From Tupaia tana (Eukaryota; Chordata; Mammalia; Scandentia; Tupaiidae), in contig JAKSZU010000006.1 in the NCBI GenBank assembly GCA_026018925.1, forward strand, positions 190,909,449 through 190,973,448: a stretch of 64,000 nt of DNA, written 5' to 3'. Below, one piece after another: positions 21,854-32,774 of this stretch; the stretch's first letter is position 1; the number at the start of each line of letters is the position of its first letter. The notes beneath the pieces are model-generated. The model was given only the letters and a program-made list of their open reading frames with translations, ran no database searches and was not told the DNA's origin. Both the position numbers and the translations under genes were made by a program.

Positions 21854-22534
21854 TAAACTATTAGTCATCACTAATTGTTTATTGGTGATGACTCCCACTT
21901 AGAGCTCTTAATAAATGTGAAAAAAAATGCAGAAATCAAAATAAAATTAAGGGAGAGCAAAAGCTCTAAAAATTGAGATTAATATTTTCTCTTTTGTTTC
22001 TCTAAAGATTACTGAAAAGAAAGATATTTTTCACTATATTATAAGTCTTTATTTGCTGTATGGTATAAAGAACCAGATGGGAATAATTAATTATATCATC
22101 TACTAATTATGATCAAAAGTAAAGAAGCAGTCCAACTGCTTCAACTTTTCTTTGACAATCAGATAAGCACAATTAACGTGTGTTTCTCTTGTTAATTATA
22201 AAATTGAAGTAGAGTTATAGCTGTTAATGAACAGATCTTCAAAACTATGTATTACATATCTCCATGAGGATCATCCATTTTGCCATCTTTCAAGTAGTTG
22301 TTGACCCTAACTGGCCATCCTTGACCTCTCAGTTGATTTTTCTCATTACATAAAATCTTTTTATATGAATGTCAGCAACACTTCACAATGGCATATGTGA
22401 CACCTAATTGAATATATGGTCACTGTGTACACTCACAATTTTACCACTAAGAAAATGTTATGTTTATGTATCGATTTGGCTACTTAGTTGTTTAGTCACA
22501 AACTAATACAGATATTCTTTTTTTTAACATTTTC

Positions 22535-22865
22535 TTATTTCATTTTCTCTTTTACATTCAATCACATTATTTAGCTTACAAACTGAATATTTCAACCTGT
22601 GAACATTTCTCCCTAGTCCAGTTGATAAAACTATAAAAGGATCTTCAACGGATAATACCATATTTCTTTGTCCCATTAATGCTTTGCCTCTCTATTTTTC
22701 TTCTAAATATCCTTCGCCATATTCTACTCTTTCACACACACTATATCCATTTACTGTATTTCTATATCCTTTAGTCAATCAGTTTCAGTCATAGAGTGTG
22801 GACAGTCAGTATATATTAAGTGGGGATATACGATGTTTCTCCTTCATTTTGTATTTACTACTTTA
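22535..22865 (-). mobile_element. LINE-1 3' UTR, 5'-truncated
   Basis: Reading on the minus strand it ends in the L1 A-rich tail at about 22535. Landmarks on the plus strand are TACATTCAATCACATTATTT, ACATTTCTCCCTAGTCCAG, ACGGATAATACCATATTTC, GTCATAGAGTGTGGACAGTC and TTAAGTGGGGATATACGATG. It is close to the copy at 53432, so the two probably come from one L1 subfamily. Confidence 0.82.
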
Positions 22866-22979
22866 AACATTATGTAAACATTTAATATTTACTTTAACTT
22901 AATTTTAAGCAAAGTAAATTATTCTCAACAATCATTAGCTGAAAGTCTTAAGAGCAAAAACTAAACTTTTTTAAGAGAA

Positions 22980-23290
22980 GAAAGTATTCTGCCTCAAGAA
23001 TGTAATTAGGAAATCCTGCCTGAGTTCCAACCTGTCTGCCTGATCTAAGGGCTTTGGACTACACACTGCAATGTCATCTCTTAACAGTTTCTAGCCTGCT
23101 GGCCTACATCACAAACTTTGAACTTTCCAGGCCCTATGATCACAGGAAGCAATTTCTTAAAACTTCTCTCTCCCTCTCTTTTTTTCTTTCTCTCTCTTTC
23201 TCCACACACACATATGCATGTGCATACACATATACACATCAGACACATACTATGTTCTGTTTCTCTGGAGAATGCTGATTGATAAGGATT
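22980..23290 (+). mobile_element. MaLR-type LTR 3' part, subfamily unsure
   Basis: CTAGCCTGCTGGCCTACATC, TTGAACTTTCCAGGCCCTAT, GAAGCAATTTCTTAAAACTT, a CT-rich and CA-rich stretch and the closing GTTCTGTTTCTCTGGAGAAT then GCTGATTGATAAGGA resemble the 3' ends of MaLR-class LTRs. It appears to be a solo fragment. Confidence 0.5.
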
Positions 23291-23628
23291 TTGATTCAAA
23301 CAGTGTTTTTAGAAGAACAGAATCAAAAGGATGACTTTTTTAAATTGGTCCTGGGATTTTCTAGGATATAAAAGCTCTACTAATGGCTCAATTTCCAGTA
23401 AAATTGCTAATAGTCCATAGGCTGATGTGACACTGAAAATGTGCATATATTTCCACTGGACATTCCTAATCATATACTATTAAAAAGTAACATTTTAGAA
23501 CATTTTGTAAAATAAAGAAAATGATACTTGCTGGTTGATCCTAATTGTGCTGGCAAAATACTTATTCAAGTTTTAACTTCCTAGAAAAAGTATCACATAC
23601 GTAAATAGAAAGTATCGATATCTATTTT

Positions 23629-23930
23629 GAAAGACACTCTTGGGACCAGCAGTTGGCATAATGGCTATGGCACTGAACTCCCATGTAGTCGACCATGGTT
23701 CCAGTCCTGGACTCGGTGGTTTAAACTCACCCTGGGCACGTGTACATGCCTGCCCAAGATCCCGAGAGGAGAATGGAGGAGAAGGGATGGCAGCGTGACC
23801 ATACCTGCTGGGGAGTGATTTCTCACTTTCTGTCTGTCTCTCTCTGTCTTTCTGGCAAGTGTACAAGCCCTATAGCAAAACTCTGTCAAAAACAAAAACA
23901 AAACAAAAAAACAAAAAAGAAACACTCTCA
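23629..23930 (+). mobile_element. Type 1 SINE with imperfect TSD
   Basis: The element is about 23642-23918. GAAAGACACTCT on the left and GAAACACTCTC on the right form an imperfect TSD. The tail contains AAACAAAAACAAAACAAAAA repeats. Confidence 0.92.
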
Positions 23931-24062
23931 ACTCCCGTGAAAACAGAGCTGAAGTTATGACTGCTAAAAACCAAACACAGAGTCTTATCCTATGAGTAGC
24001 TGAATTATAACACAAAGAGAATCCCAAATTCAGAGGATATATTCTGTTAAAAAAAAAAAAAA

Positions 24063-24345
24063 GGTCCCAAGCCAACAGGTGGAATGGCAACTAAGGTACT
24101 GGATTCTCACATAGCCAACCACAGGTCAAGTCCTGGACCTGGCCACTTAAAAATCACATCAGGCACGTGTGCTTGGGTGCCCATGATAGTGAGTGGAAAA
24201 TGGAGGAGAAGGGATTGCAGTGTCACCGTCTCCCATGGGGATCGGGGGGAGTAGTTCTTTCTCATTTTCTCTCTCTCTCTCTGTCTCTCTTTTTTCTCTG
24301 ACAAGCACACACCTAAGGCAAAAACAAACAAATAAACAGGTCCCT
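24063..24345 (+). mobile_element. Type 1 SINE, older
   Basis: The head CAAGCCAACAGGTGGAATGG, body GTGGAAAATGGAGGAGAAGG and tail ACAAGCACACACCTAAGGCA are readable. A short AGGTCCC repeat flanks both ends. The CCCTATAGC motif has lost bases. Confidence 0.85.
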
Positions 24346-24429
24346 AATTGGAAAAGAATTGACTCCTAAAAATGAGACAGGGACATATGGGCAGATTCTG
24401 ATGATGCCAGGAACAATTAAATCCTTAAA

Positions 24430-24710
24430 TTTTGCTGAGCTCTCTTGGCCAGCAGTCTATGTTCAACATGCACATTAATTTTCTTGACAAGATTCTTGCC
24501 CTTAACTTATTAGTTTACAACAGTGGGCAACACTGTAGATTCTTCCAGTTTTGCCATGGTAACATTTGTGGGACATTCCTTTTTGAACAGTACCCATTCC
24601 CTTGATGTCTACTATCACCTCTGGTAGATTCACATATATGTGGCCAAAGGAGCCGCTCTATGTTTTCTAAAAGGCCAGCAGTAGCCCTTCTTCCTCTGTC
24701 TGAGGAGATT
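24430..24710 (-). pseudogene. RPL21: RPL21 processed pseudogene (ribosomal protein eL21)
   Basis: Read on the minus strand, this matches the intronless RPL21 coding sequence: GGCCTTTTAGAAAACAT, CCTTTGGCCACATATATG, GACATCAAGGGAATGGGTAC, TGTTCAAAAAGGAATG, CCACAAATGTTACCATGGCA and AGTTAAGGGCAAGAATCTTG follow one another in the known order. The gene normally encodes a 60S ribosomal subunit protein. Here the start region is gone. An Arg codon CGA has become TGA (24630-24632), a frameshift follows at the next codons, and a deletion lies before the AAGTTAAGGGC segment. The 3' third fades at about 24430 and no poly-A tail is visible. The 90-residue frame at 24515-24787 is in the wrong frame and is not the protein. 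Confidence 0.85.
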
Positions 24711-25029
24711 AAACTTACTTTGTTGGAAGAGGTTCTATTAGTCTCTCCTAAGGTAGTTTCCTTGCAAGACATTTGAATTCTACTCAAGACCCAAAATTAA
24801 TACTTACCTTTGCTTTCTGCCCTAAGTACAATTAAGTCTTAGCAGGCTCAGAAAGGTGAGATAGATATAAAATATGACCCGTGAAGAGTTGCATACACTC
24901 TAAAAGAACTATTTATTTTTTCTTTGAATTGTACAAAAAAGAAAACTGGGGAATATGTGCATTGCTTAACTTGTTGTTATTTAGCGTTCATTTTGCAGTT
25001 GATATTGATGTATCATCTGTGGCCTTCAG

Positions 25030-25262
25030 TGTTTTAGGTCTTTTGTTTACTGATACATGAGCTGTGCTAAAATCTCTCACGATGGTAGGTTCATCTATTT
25101 TCATTACAAGTTTTGTCAAATTTTCTTTATGTATTTTTAAGTATATGTTAGGGAGTCCATTCAGATTTAGGATTCTAACATTTTCCTTTTGAACAGAAAA
25201 ATTGTAGTATTATGCAGTGTCATTATCTGATAGTATTTACTCTACCAATTTTTTATTTTCTT
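25030..25262 (-). mobile_element. Old LINE-1/HAL1-like fragment, part 1
   Basis: CTGTGCTAAAATCTCTCACG, GGTTCATCTATTTTCATTAC and CAGATTTAGGATTCTAACAT match, in order, the antisense of an old mammalian L1-type LINE internal region. It continues after the SINE at 25265. Confidence 0.5.
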
Positions 25263-25264
25263 TC

Positions 25265-25491
25265 TTTTTTCCCCAGAGGGCATGTATGTTTCCAAGGGGG
25301 ATAAAGAGATATGGTGGCTATTTAGAAAGCACTTCCTATCAGGAATGGTCTCGCTGCAATCCCTTCTCTTTTCTGTTGGGATTTTGGGCACAAATGTACT
25401 GAGTGTGTTTCTCAAGCCTGGTCCTAGATTGGAACCATGTAGTGGCTCATGTGGGATTTCGCTGCTTTAACATTCATGTCATAAGCTGGCA
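25265..25491 (-). mobile_element. Type 1 SINE, strongly eroded
   Basis: GAGGGCATGTATGTTTCCAA, AATGGTCTCGCTGCAATCCC, TTTTGGGCACAAATGTACTG and GTGGCTCATGTGGGATTTCG follow the older type 1 order. The purine stretch is degraded and both boxes are damaged. Confidence 0.72.
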
Positions 25492-25702
25492 TATTTTACT
25501 GAATTTATTGTGATTGTAGAGCTTATTTTTTATTACTATTTTACTTCCCACTTTCCTACATATTTTGTTTTCAATTGTATCTCTCCTAGGTGGTATGAAT
25601 CAAGTTTTTTTTTTTTAATTTTAATTCTATTAAACTTCAACTTTAATGTAGATAATATAACCTGTTTGGATTTGATAAAAATCACCATTATTTTAGTTTA
25701 AA

Positions 25703-25923
25703 TGTAACTCCTTAATTTTTTACATTAGAATTATTTTATTTAGCTTTATTTATTTATTCACTTATTTTAATTTGATCAGAAAGGGACAGAGAGACGAGAG
25801 AGAGAGAAGGAAAGTGAGAAAGTCAGTCACCAGGTCTGGGACTCAAACCACAATGTGCCATGTTGGAGTCCAGCACTCTTAACCACCATGCCACCTGCTG
25901 GCCTCTGTAACTCTTTATTTTTT
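25703..25923 (-). mobile_element. Type 2 SINE with TSD
   Basis: The element is about 25725-25904. Flanking TGTAACTCCTTAATTTTTT and TGTAACTCTTTATTTTTT form a long TSD with two differences. The tail complement AGAATTATTTTATTTAGCTT confirms that the GTTAAATAAAATAATTCT segment belongs to type 2 rather than to the flank. Confidence 0.93.
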
Positions 25924-26106
25924 AATGTATGTTATTTTATTTTTTCTTTTGTCATCTTCTTTAGAACTATTGATTTTTTTTTCAATTTTCCTTTTGTAGG
26001 CTTATTTGTACAATCTCACTTTTCTTTTATTCTTAGTCTAAAAATTACAAAATGCTTCCTTGTCTTACTATATTTAACATACATTAGTACTTTGATTCTC
26101 TTTTAA

Positions 26107-26353
26107 AATTTTTGCTGTAAGATACATGTGCTTGCCAGAGAGAAACAGATGTAGGGGGCAACAGAGAAAGTGAGAAAGCACAATCAGGGGATGATCGTGC
26201 CTCAATGCCCTCTCCTCAATTCTTCTCTCAGGACTTTGGGCATGCGTGCACATGTGCTTGGTATATTTTTCAAACTGTCAGGTCCAGGACTCAAACCAGT
26301 CATTTAGCCATGTGGTATCCAGCTACCATAACAACCACACCCTTGGCTGGCCC
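26107..26353 (-). mobile_element. Type 1 SINE, older variant
   Basis: Tail AATTTTTGCTGTAAGATACA, CTTGCCAGAGAGAAACAGAT, body ATGATCGTGCCTCAATGCCC and head CATTTAGCCATGTGGTATCC to CTTGGCTGGCCC. It interrupts the antisense LINE. Confidence 0.83.
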
Positions 26354-26619
26354 ATACTTTAACCATTTCAAAGAATGTAAGGACCTTAGAACCCCTAACT
26401 CCACTTACTCCTACTCTTAATCCTTTCCATTTTCCGGGTACTTTTTAGCTTCAATGACATATTATCATACATTTAAATTCTCTATATATTTACCGTTGTC
26501 TTGGATTTGTATTCCTCCCTATTTTTCTGCGCTTCTAGGTGTATTTCCTCCTGTAGGAAAAAACTTGCTATAATTGAAACAACTTACAGTAAATTCTGTC
26601 ACTTATTTTTTATGAAAGT

Positions 26620-26886
26620 CTTTTATCTTTATTTTCTTATTGCCAGAGGATACATATAGTTAGAGAGAGAGAGAAAAGTCACCTTCTTACCAATGGGGCA
26701 TAGTTATGTTGCAATCCTTTCTCCTCCATATTTCCGTCCCATAAAGTTTGGACATACACCCACACAAGCCAGACATATTTTGTAAGTCGTCCTGTCTGGG
26801 ACTCATACTGTAGGACACCATAGGGGATCTGGCTCCCAAACCCTGGGCTTAACCACTGAGCCATGGGGTAGGCTTTTATCTTCATT
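26620..26886 (-). mobile_element. Type 1 SINE with 14-bp TSD, diverged
   Basis: The element spans 26634-26872 between CTTTTATCTTTATT (26620-26633) and CTTTTATCTTCATT (26873-26886). The head is altered (ATAGGGGATCTGGCTCCCAA), giving one of the more unusual anticodon-arm sequences in the window. Confidence 0.85.
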
Positions 26887-27050
26887 CATGAAAGATATCT
26901 TCACTGGGCATAGAATTCTAGTTTGATAATTATCTTTTTCAGCTCTCCTAATAACATCATTGTATTAACTTCTAGCATTCACTGTTTGTTATAAAGTTGA
27001 CTTAAGTGACATTGCTGCTTCTTCAAAAAAAAGTGTCTTCTTTTTTTTTT

Positions 27051-27286
27051 TCTTTCAATTTGTGAGAGAGTAAGTGAGCTCACCAGAGAGAGGGAAAGAG
27101 AAAGAAAATGAAAAAGCATCCCCCACAGGATTGGTCACACCATAATCCTTTTGCCTGTATTTTTCATTTTGGAATTCTGGGCATGCACACTCATGTGCTA
27201 GGTGTGTTTCCCAACCTGCCATGGCTAGGACTTGAACTGTTCAGTCAGCCATGTGGAATCTAGCCAGCTTAACTACCAGGGTGGCC
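27051..27286 (-). mobile_element. Type 1 SINE, older variant
   Basis: A TTTCAATTTGTGAGAGAGTA tail, CTCACCAGAGAGAGGGAAAG, body TTGGTCACACCATAATCCTT and head CAGTCAGCCATGTGGAATCT to AGGGTGGCCC. Confidence 0.82.
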
Positions 27287-27293
27287 CAGTGTT

Positions 27294-27340
27294 TTTGTTT
27301 GTTTGTTTGTTTGTTTTGTTTTCAATTTATGTATTCTGTT
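27294..27340. repeat. (GTTT)n simple repeat
   Basis: Five tandem GTTT units lie at 27296-27316, with TTGTTTTCAATTTATG after them. It sits between two minus-strand SINEs. Confidence 0.85.
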
Positions 27341-27344
27341 TTTT

Positions 27345-27478
27345 CTCTTTCTTTCTCTCTCCTTCCTTCCTTCCTTCCTTCCTTCCTTCCTTCCTTCCTT
27401 CCTTCCTTCCTTCCTTCTTTCCTTCCTTCCTTCCTTTCTTTCATTCTTTCTTTCTTTCATTCTTTCTTTCTTTCTTTT
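27345..27478. repeat. (TTCC)n and (TTCT)n microsatellite
   Basis: About 80 bp of TTCC units (27360-27440) passes into TTCT units that abut the start of a minus-strand SINE. On the SINE sense strand this is its purine tail, so the array very likely grew from that tail. The repeated PSFLPSFL reading frames are artefacts of this array. Confidence 0.93.
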
Positions 27479-27708
27479 TGAGAGATATGTTTGCCATAGG
27501 ATGCATGAGTCACCAGAGAGACAGAAAGTGAGAAATCACTACCCAGGGGGGATGGCCATGATACAATCCCTTCTCCTCCATTCTTTCAGGATTTTGAGTC
27601 CGCACACATACACTCTGGCATGAGTTTCAAGCAGCCGGGTCCAGGACTCAAGTCACAGTCAACTATATGGAGTCCAGCAACATAACCATTACACATCTGC
27701 TGATCCTG
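27479..27708 (-). mobile_element. Type 1 SINE with microsatellite tail
   Basis: GAGAGATATGTTTGCCATAG, body GGATGGCCATGATACAATCC and head AACTATATGGAGTCCAGCAA to CTGCTGATCC. Its poly-T side is the adjacent TTCC/TTCT array. Confidence 0.9.
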
Positions 27709-29264
27709 GAGGTACATAGTTCTAACTCAGTTTTCTTGTCTTTCATTATTTTGGGGGAAATTCCCAGCCATGTTTTTATCTATTGCTTTCATTTCTCCTC
27801 CCTTCTCTTTTCTACCTAACAGCAACTCATTTCACATAACTTCACCTTCTCTTTTCTCTCCTCTTTCTCTCCTTTTATTCTGGGGATAAAGAAGATATGC
27901 TGAAACTTTTGACATGTTTCATAAACCTTATATGTTCTTTACTGTATTTTCAAAACACTTTTCCCTGTATGGTCTTCTCCCTTCTCTAGAGACAAAGTTT
28001 TCTATTTTCTAACACATACTCTAGCTATGTCTAAAACTATTTACTTAGTGTTAATTCTAGAATTATTACATGATTCATGTTTCCAGTTGTCTGCTGATAC
28101 TTTCTATCTTCTTTTGTATATTAATAATAGTTATTTTAAAATCCACATAGAAAATTCTAACAATTTTTTTATGAATTTCCTGTTATCAATCATTTAGTAC
28201 GGGGTCCTTCCAAGTCTACTAGTTTTTGAGAGAATGTCAAATAATGCACATAAAAAATTATAAAGGTAATTTAAGGTTTTTATTGTGGTTATTTTCAGCC
28301 AAGACAATTTTCTCTGCTTTCTGGCAAGCAGTGGAGTAGGGGCAGATCAATTTAATCAGGCTAGGATAGGAGTGATTCAAAGCTGTGTTTTTGCCTTTGG
28401 AGGTGGGTTTGTGGGTTTTGTTCTAACTCTAGTTAAAATCATGAACTGTTTAATCAATTCCCATCTTCTTTGGTAAGTCCTAAACTAAGTGATTGTCTCC
28501 TCTCTCCATGAAATTGTCAAATTTTCTTTCAGTTGTTTAGCACATTGGCTAAAATTTAAAAATCAAAAGAACTTAGAAAAGTGCCAAATATTAGATGCCT
28601 CTCTCAGCATTTCTTTTTTTCATGATCTTGTCACTTCGAGTTCTGGCTACATTGGTGGAGATCAACACATCAATTCTAATTTTCACTTTTCCAGTCCTAA
28701 GGGATTGCCCAAAGCTCTGGTAAATTTCTCAGTACCTGGATCCTTTACACAAAATAGTAAGAAAAAAATGGCACAGAAATTTGGACACTGCTTAATAAAA
28801 TTATTCTCTGCAGGATGTTAGTTCCTTGAGTGCTAGATGTCAAAGTAAAAAACCTCTACAATATTTTAAAATATATTTTAAACAAATTCTATTATTTTGT
28901 TTTTTTTTGTTAGCACGTAATTAAAGAAAAGAAAGTCTTTCAAAGAGAGACATTGGACCATTCTATAAAATATAAAATAAATTACTTTTGATTAAATTCT
29001 TATGACTAAAGGAAGTAATGAATTTAAGAGAAAACCTACAGGAAAAAATAATTCTAAACTATACATCTGACTAGAGATTAATAATTAAATTATAAAAGAA
29101 ACTCAAACATCTCACCAGAAAAAAAAAAAAAAAGCTTAATAATCCTGTTTAAAAATACCAGATACAGTGTGTGTGAAAGAGGAGGGTCTGAGGAAGGACA
29201 TTTATAAGAAAAAATAGGGAGGCAAAGCATTAATGGCACAAAGAACATTGGTATTATCTGTTGA

Positions 29265-29378
29265 AGATATTTTGTAGTTTTATCAACTGTACTAGGGGGA
29301 AATGTTCACCTACTGAAATATCCATTTTGTAAGACAATAATGTGATTGAATGTATAAAAGAAAATTAAAAAAATATAC
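29265..29378 (+). mobile_element. LINE-1 extreme 3' end fragment
   Basis: TTTTGTAAGACAATAATGTG, ATTGAATGTATAAAAGAAAA and an A-rich end match the L1 terminal motif. It directly precedes a second L1 fragment. Confidence 0.5.
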
Positions 29379-29379
29379 C

Positions 29380-30650
29380 CACCAAGCTAAATAGATGTTT
29401 CTCAAGGGAAGATATACCAAAAGCCAAAATGCACATGAAGTGTTCAACATCAATAAATGAGAAGGGAAATGCAAATCCAAGCCACAATGAAATATCACCT
29501 GATCTGTTAGAATGGCTTTTATAAAAAATAAAATCAAGGGCCAGTAGGTGGCATGGTAATTAAGGTGCTGGATTCCTACCTTGGTGATACAGTTCAAGTC
29601 CTGCACCTGGAAGCTTAAAAAGCATGTCAGGCACATGTAAGTGCATGCCCAAAATCCTCAGAGGGAAATAGAGGAGAAGGGATTGTGGTGTGGCCATCTC
29701 CCCTAGGGGGTAAATTCTCACTTTCCACCACTTTGTCTCTCTCTCACTCTCTCTTGTGAGCACACATGCCCAATGGCAAAAACCATAAATAAATAAAAAT
29801 AAAAATAATACACAGAAAAATAAAGAATAACAAGTGCTGGCTAGGCTATGTAGAAAGGGAAGCCCTCTATACTGTTGTAGAAATGTAAATTAGTGTAACA
29901 ACTATGGAAAGCAGAATGGAGGTTCCTCAAAAAACTAAAAATAGAACCACCTTACAATCCAGTAACTCCATTATTGGGTATATAGCCAAAGGACAGAAAA
30001 TCAATCTGTCAAAGAGATAAATGTACTTTCATGTTTATTGCAGCAATATCCACAATAGCTAAGACATGGAATCAACCTAAGTATCCAATGAGTGATGAAT
30101 GGACAAAGATATTGTGGTATATATACAAAATGGAATATTAATCTGCCATTAAAAATGTATTTCTGTCATTTGAGGTAAAGTAGATAAATCTTGAAGAAAT
30201 AATTCTAAGTGAAACAGGCCAACCTCTGAAAGACAGATACCATAGCAGTCTACTCATAGCAGAAGTTAAAGACTTGATTACACAGAAGCAGACAGGTGTG
30301 AGGTGGATACAAAAAGCTGGAAAGGGTTGGGAGAGGGGGAGATGGAGGAAACCTTAGCTAACAAATGCAAGAGTGCATGCAAACAAATGAAGTGGGTTAT
30401 AGAATAGTATAACATGATGAGTAAAGAATGTTGGTCACAATTTAATATATATTTAAGAAGAATCTGTAAAGCAGATTTCTAATGTGCACACATAAAGTAA
30501 TGGTAAAGTTAGAGATAGTGAATACGTCTGGATTCCTGATTTGAGTATTGCATATTGCACACATGCTTTGAAAAATGAAACTATACCCCATAAATTTATA
30601 CAACTACTATATGTAAATTAGAAATCATAGTGAAATAAAAATTCTTATGG
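29380..30650 (+). mobile_element. LINE-1 3' end (ORF2 end plus 3' UTR), SINE-interrupted
   Basis: The classic L1 ORF2 3' order is present: GAGAAGGGAAATGCAAATCC, GTTAGAATGGCTTTTAT, AACAAGTGCTGGCTAGGCTA, TATTGCAGCAATATCCACAA, AATGGAATATTAATCTGCCA and GTGAAACAGGCCAACCTCTG. A 3' UTR follows, ending in CCATAAATTTATACAACTAC then A-rich sequence. A type 1 SINE at 29537 splits it. Stops and indels in the ORF2 part show it is dead. Confidence 0.85.
29537..29805 (+). mobile_element. Type 1 SINE nested in LINE-1
   Basis: The head AGGGCCAGTAGGTGGCATGG, body GAGGGAAATAGAGGAGAAGG and tail ATGCCCAATGGCAAAAACCA lie between L1 segments that align continuously on either side. The A-rich L1 flank hides the TSD. 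Confidence 0.9.
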
Positions 30651-31079
30651 CTTAATATATTTTCATTCTTTCACAATAATCATTATATACTAGGACAATA
30701 AGTGCTTGAAAAATGAAAAGGCAAGCATCATATTCAAAACTTATTGATTCCATTTTTGAAAAAGAATCATCATTCTATCACAAACAAATATAGGTATCTA
30801 CCATCGTCTAGATCATTCCTGATATTCTCAGAACCTATATAATGCTAGATAATATCAGATATATTTTTCTAGACCTAGAGAAATTTTAAATAGCACATTA
30901 GTTTTTTTGAAGTCCAAGAGATAATCATATAATTGAATCATAAAATGACTCATGAACTATATGAGAGAAGACAAGTATAACAGAAAATGAATACTTGAAT
31001 CTACCTTAATTTTTGAACCATGCATTTTTTTCTACCCAAACGTATCTCTTTTTCCTCTTCTGTCTCCCAACTCTATTTC

Positions 31080-31255
31080 TCTCTCAATCTCTCTACACAT
31101 ATGCATGTACACACACATGATATATACACACACATGTACTAGTCTGCACATATACGTGCATATTATGTATACATAAATATATTATGTGTAAATGTATGGT
31201 ACATATTTACATGATACATATGCACACATAATACTTATATGTAGGTGCACACACA
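31080..31255. repeat. Mixed CA/TA simple repeat
   Basis: Irregular purine-pyrimidine alternation (ACACACATGATATATACACA, CACATATACGTGCATATTAT) extends about 170 bp without a long pure array. Confidence 0.75.
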
Positions 31256-31256
31256 T

Positions 31257-31600
31257 GTATTAGTCTCCCTGGTTACCATAATGAAGTACCATTAAATGGG
31301 TTGCTTAAATAATAGAAATTTAGTTTCTTACAGTTCTGGAGGTTGGAAGTTCAAGATCAAGGAGCTGGTAGAGTTGGTTTCTGGTAAGGCCTTTCTTTTT
31401 ACCTTGTAGCTCTCTCCTTCTCACCGCATGCTCACATTTCCTTTTCTATGTGTGGGAGAGCAGAGAGAAAGAAATTTCTGATGTCTCTTTTTACAAAAAC
31501 ACCAATGTCACTGGATTAGAGTCTGATCTTATGACCCCACTTAAACCAATTACCTCCTTGAAGGCAAAGTCTCTAAATACAGTCACAAAACTTACTGGAA
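31257..31600 (-). mobile_element. MLT1-type (ERVL-MaLR) solo LTR
   Basis: On the plus strand the order is GTATTAGTCTCCCTGGTTAC, TTTCTTACAGTTCTGGAGGT, TGGAAGTTCAAGATCAAGGA, TGGTTTCTGGTAAGGCC, TCTTATGACCCCACTTAAAC and CTCTAAATACAGTCACA, which is the reverse complement of an MLT1-type LTR. No internal retroviral genes adjoin it. An (AAAC)n run follows at about 31600-31625. Confidence 0.8.
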
Positions 31601-31639
31601 AAACAAACAAACAAACAAACAAAAAACTGCATATAAGTG

Positions 31640-32480
31640 GCCCTCTATCTTTTAACCCTGTGTTGCTCAAGAGTCAAGTCTTCTCTGTATAAATGTATAC
31701 ATGTGCACACAAATATAAATATAATCCGAAAAGAGGCATATCAAAGATACACAACCAGTTTACTGTAACCAACTCTTTCATCTGCATAAAGAACATTTTT
31801 GTGAGGACCTGTAAAACCAACACCGTCCATTTGCCTGTTCTTTTCTGCTCTCTTCATTTCAGATTGCCTGCTTAGTTTTATAAATATTCAAATTTCCATA
31901 CTTCGTGTTAGATGTTGTATGTTGCTTGACCCATATCAGCAAGTGTCCTAATGCAGATTGTTTAAGTGGCTCTATTGTTAATTCTAATTTCAAAAACATC
32001 CGGTAAGTTATGGCAGCCAAAAGGTGAAAACAGAATTCTGAGAAACTATTTGGAACTACATAATAATTTCAAATATGTAAACTTGGGAAAAGAAAGGAAC
32101 AAAATAATCTTAGGTGTCTGAACAACTCAATAAGTTAAGGCATGATAATCTGATCACATATTTTTGTGATCAGATTTGTGTCCATAATCTTGCTTAACAC
32201 TTACAAAAACTCAAAGAAATTTGGAGTGACATATTGACAGTTTGGTGAAAGGGACAGTGAAAAGTCTAATTATTTTAATAGATAAATTTGCTGACATATT
32301 ATGGACAAGTTTCTGATAAATTAATTGGTTTTTCCATGCAATGATAAATAATTATTTCAGTTCATCGAACGTAATGACTCAGATCTCCAAACTTTAGCAT
32401 TTTGTGCACATAAATGTTAAATGAAAAGTGAAACAGAAATATAATTTAATTAAACTGCCTGGTGAAAATATTCAACTAAA
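31640..32480. other. Unassigned AT-rich stretch
   Basis: No repeat or gene was recognised. A short inverted repeat TAATCTGATCACATA / TTTTTGTGATCAGATT lies at 32147-32177. It could form a small hairpin but has no terminator or element context. Confidence 0.35.
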
Positions 32481-32483
32481 TAG

Positions 32484-32771
32484 CTCAATTTTTTTAAGAG
32501 AGATTTTTTTGCTATAGAGCATGAGCACTTGCCAGAGAGACAGAGACAGAAGAGAGAAATCACCTCTGCGCCCCCCCCCCCCCTCCCCCGGGGGGAATGG
32601 CCATGCCGCATTCATTACCTTCTCCACTATTTTCCTCTTGGGATTTTGGTCATACATGTGCACTCACCTGGCGTGAATTTTAAGCCACTGGGACTTGAAC
32701 TGTGATCAACTATGTGACAGTTCAGTGACATAACCATTATGCCATCTGCTGGTCCCAAAAACTCAATTTTT
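32484..32771 (-). mobile_element. Type 1 SINE with TSD and C run
   Basis: The element is about 32495-32756 between CTCAATTTTTT (32484) and CTCAATTTTT (32762). The usual CCCCCCTGGGGGG motif has expanded into a C-rich run (32569-32588) interrupted by one T. This homopolymer is likely to be length-polymorphic. Confidence 0.92.
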
Positions 32772-32774
32772 AAA

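Larger units (their letters stand above)
26360..28840 (-). mobile_element. Old LINE-1/HAL1-like element, antisense, interrupted
   Basis: Landmarks between the SINEs are ATGAAAGATATCTTCACTGG, GCATAGAATTCTAGTTTGAT, CCAGTTGTCTGCTGATACTT and TTTCTGGCAAGCAGTGGAGT. Their order matches the antisense of an old L1-type LINE region known from several mammals. SINEs at 26634, 27051 and 27475 split it. No frame survives; the frames at 28285-28821 have no family support. Confidence 0.5.

Noticed and set aside
24515-24787. A 90-residue minus-strand frame as a gene
   Set aside because: It reads the RPL21 pseudogene in a wrong frame and extends beyond it.
27232-27623. Open frames of about 100 residues with PSFLPSFL repeats
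   Set aside because: They are translations of the TTCC/TTCT microsatellite.
32147-32177. Small inverted repeat as a terminator or MITE
   Set aside because: It is short, has no TA or other target duplication and no neighbouring gene; probably chance in AT-rich DNA.
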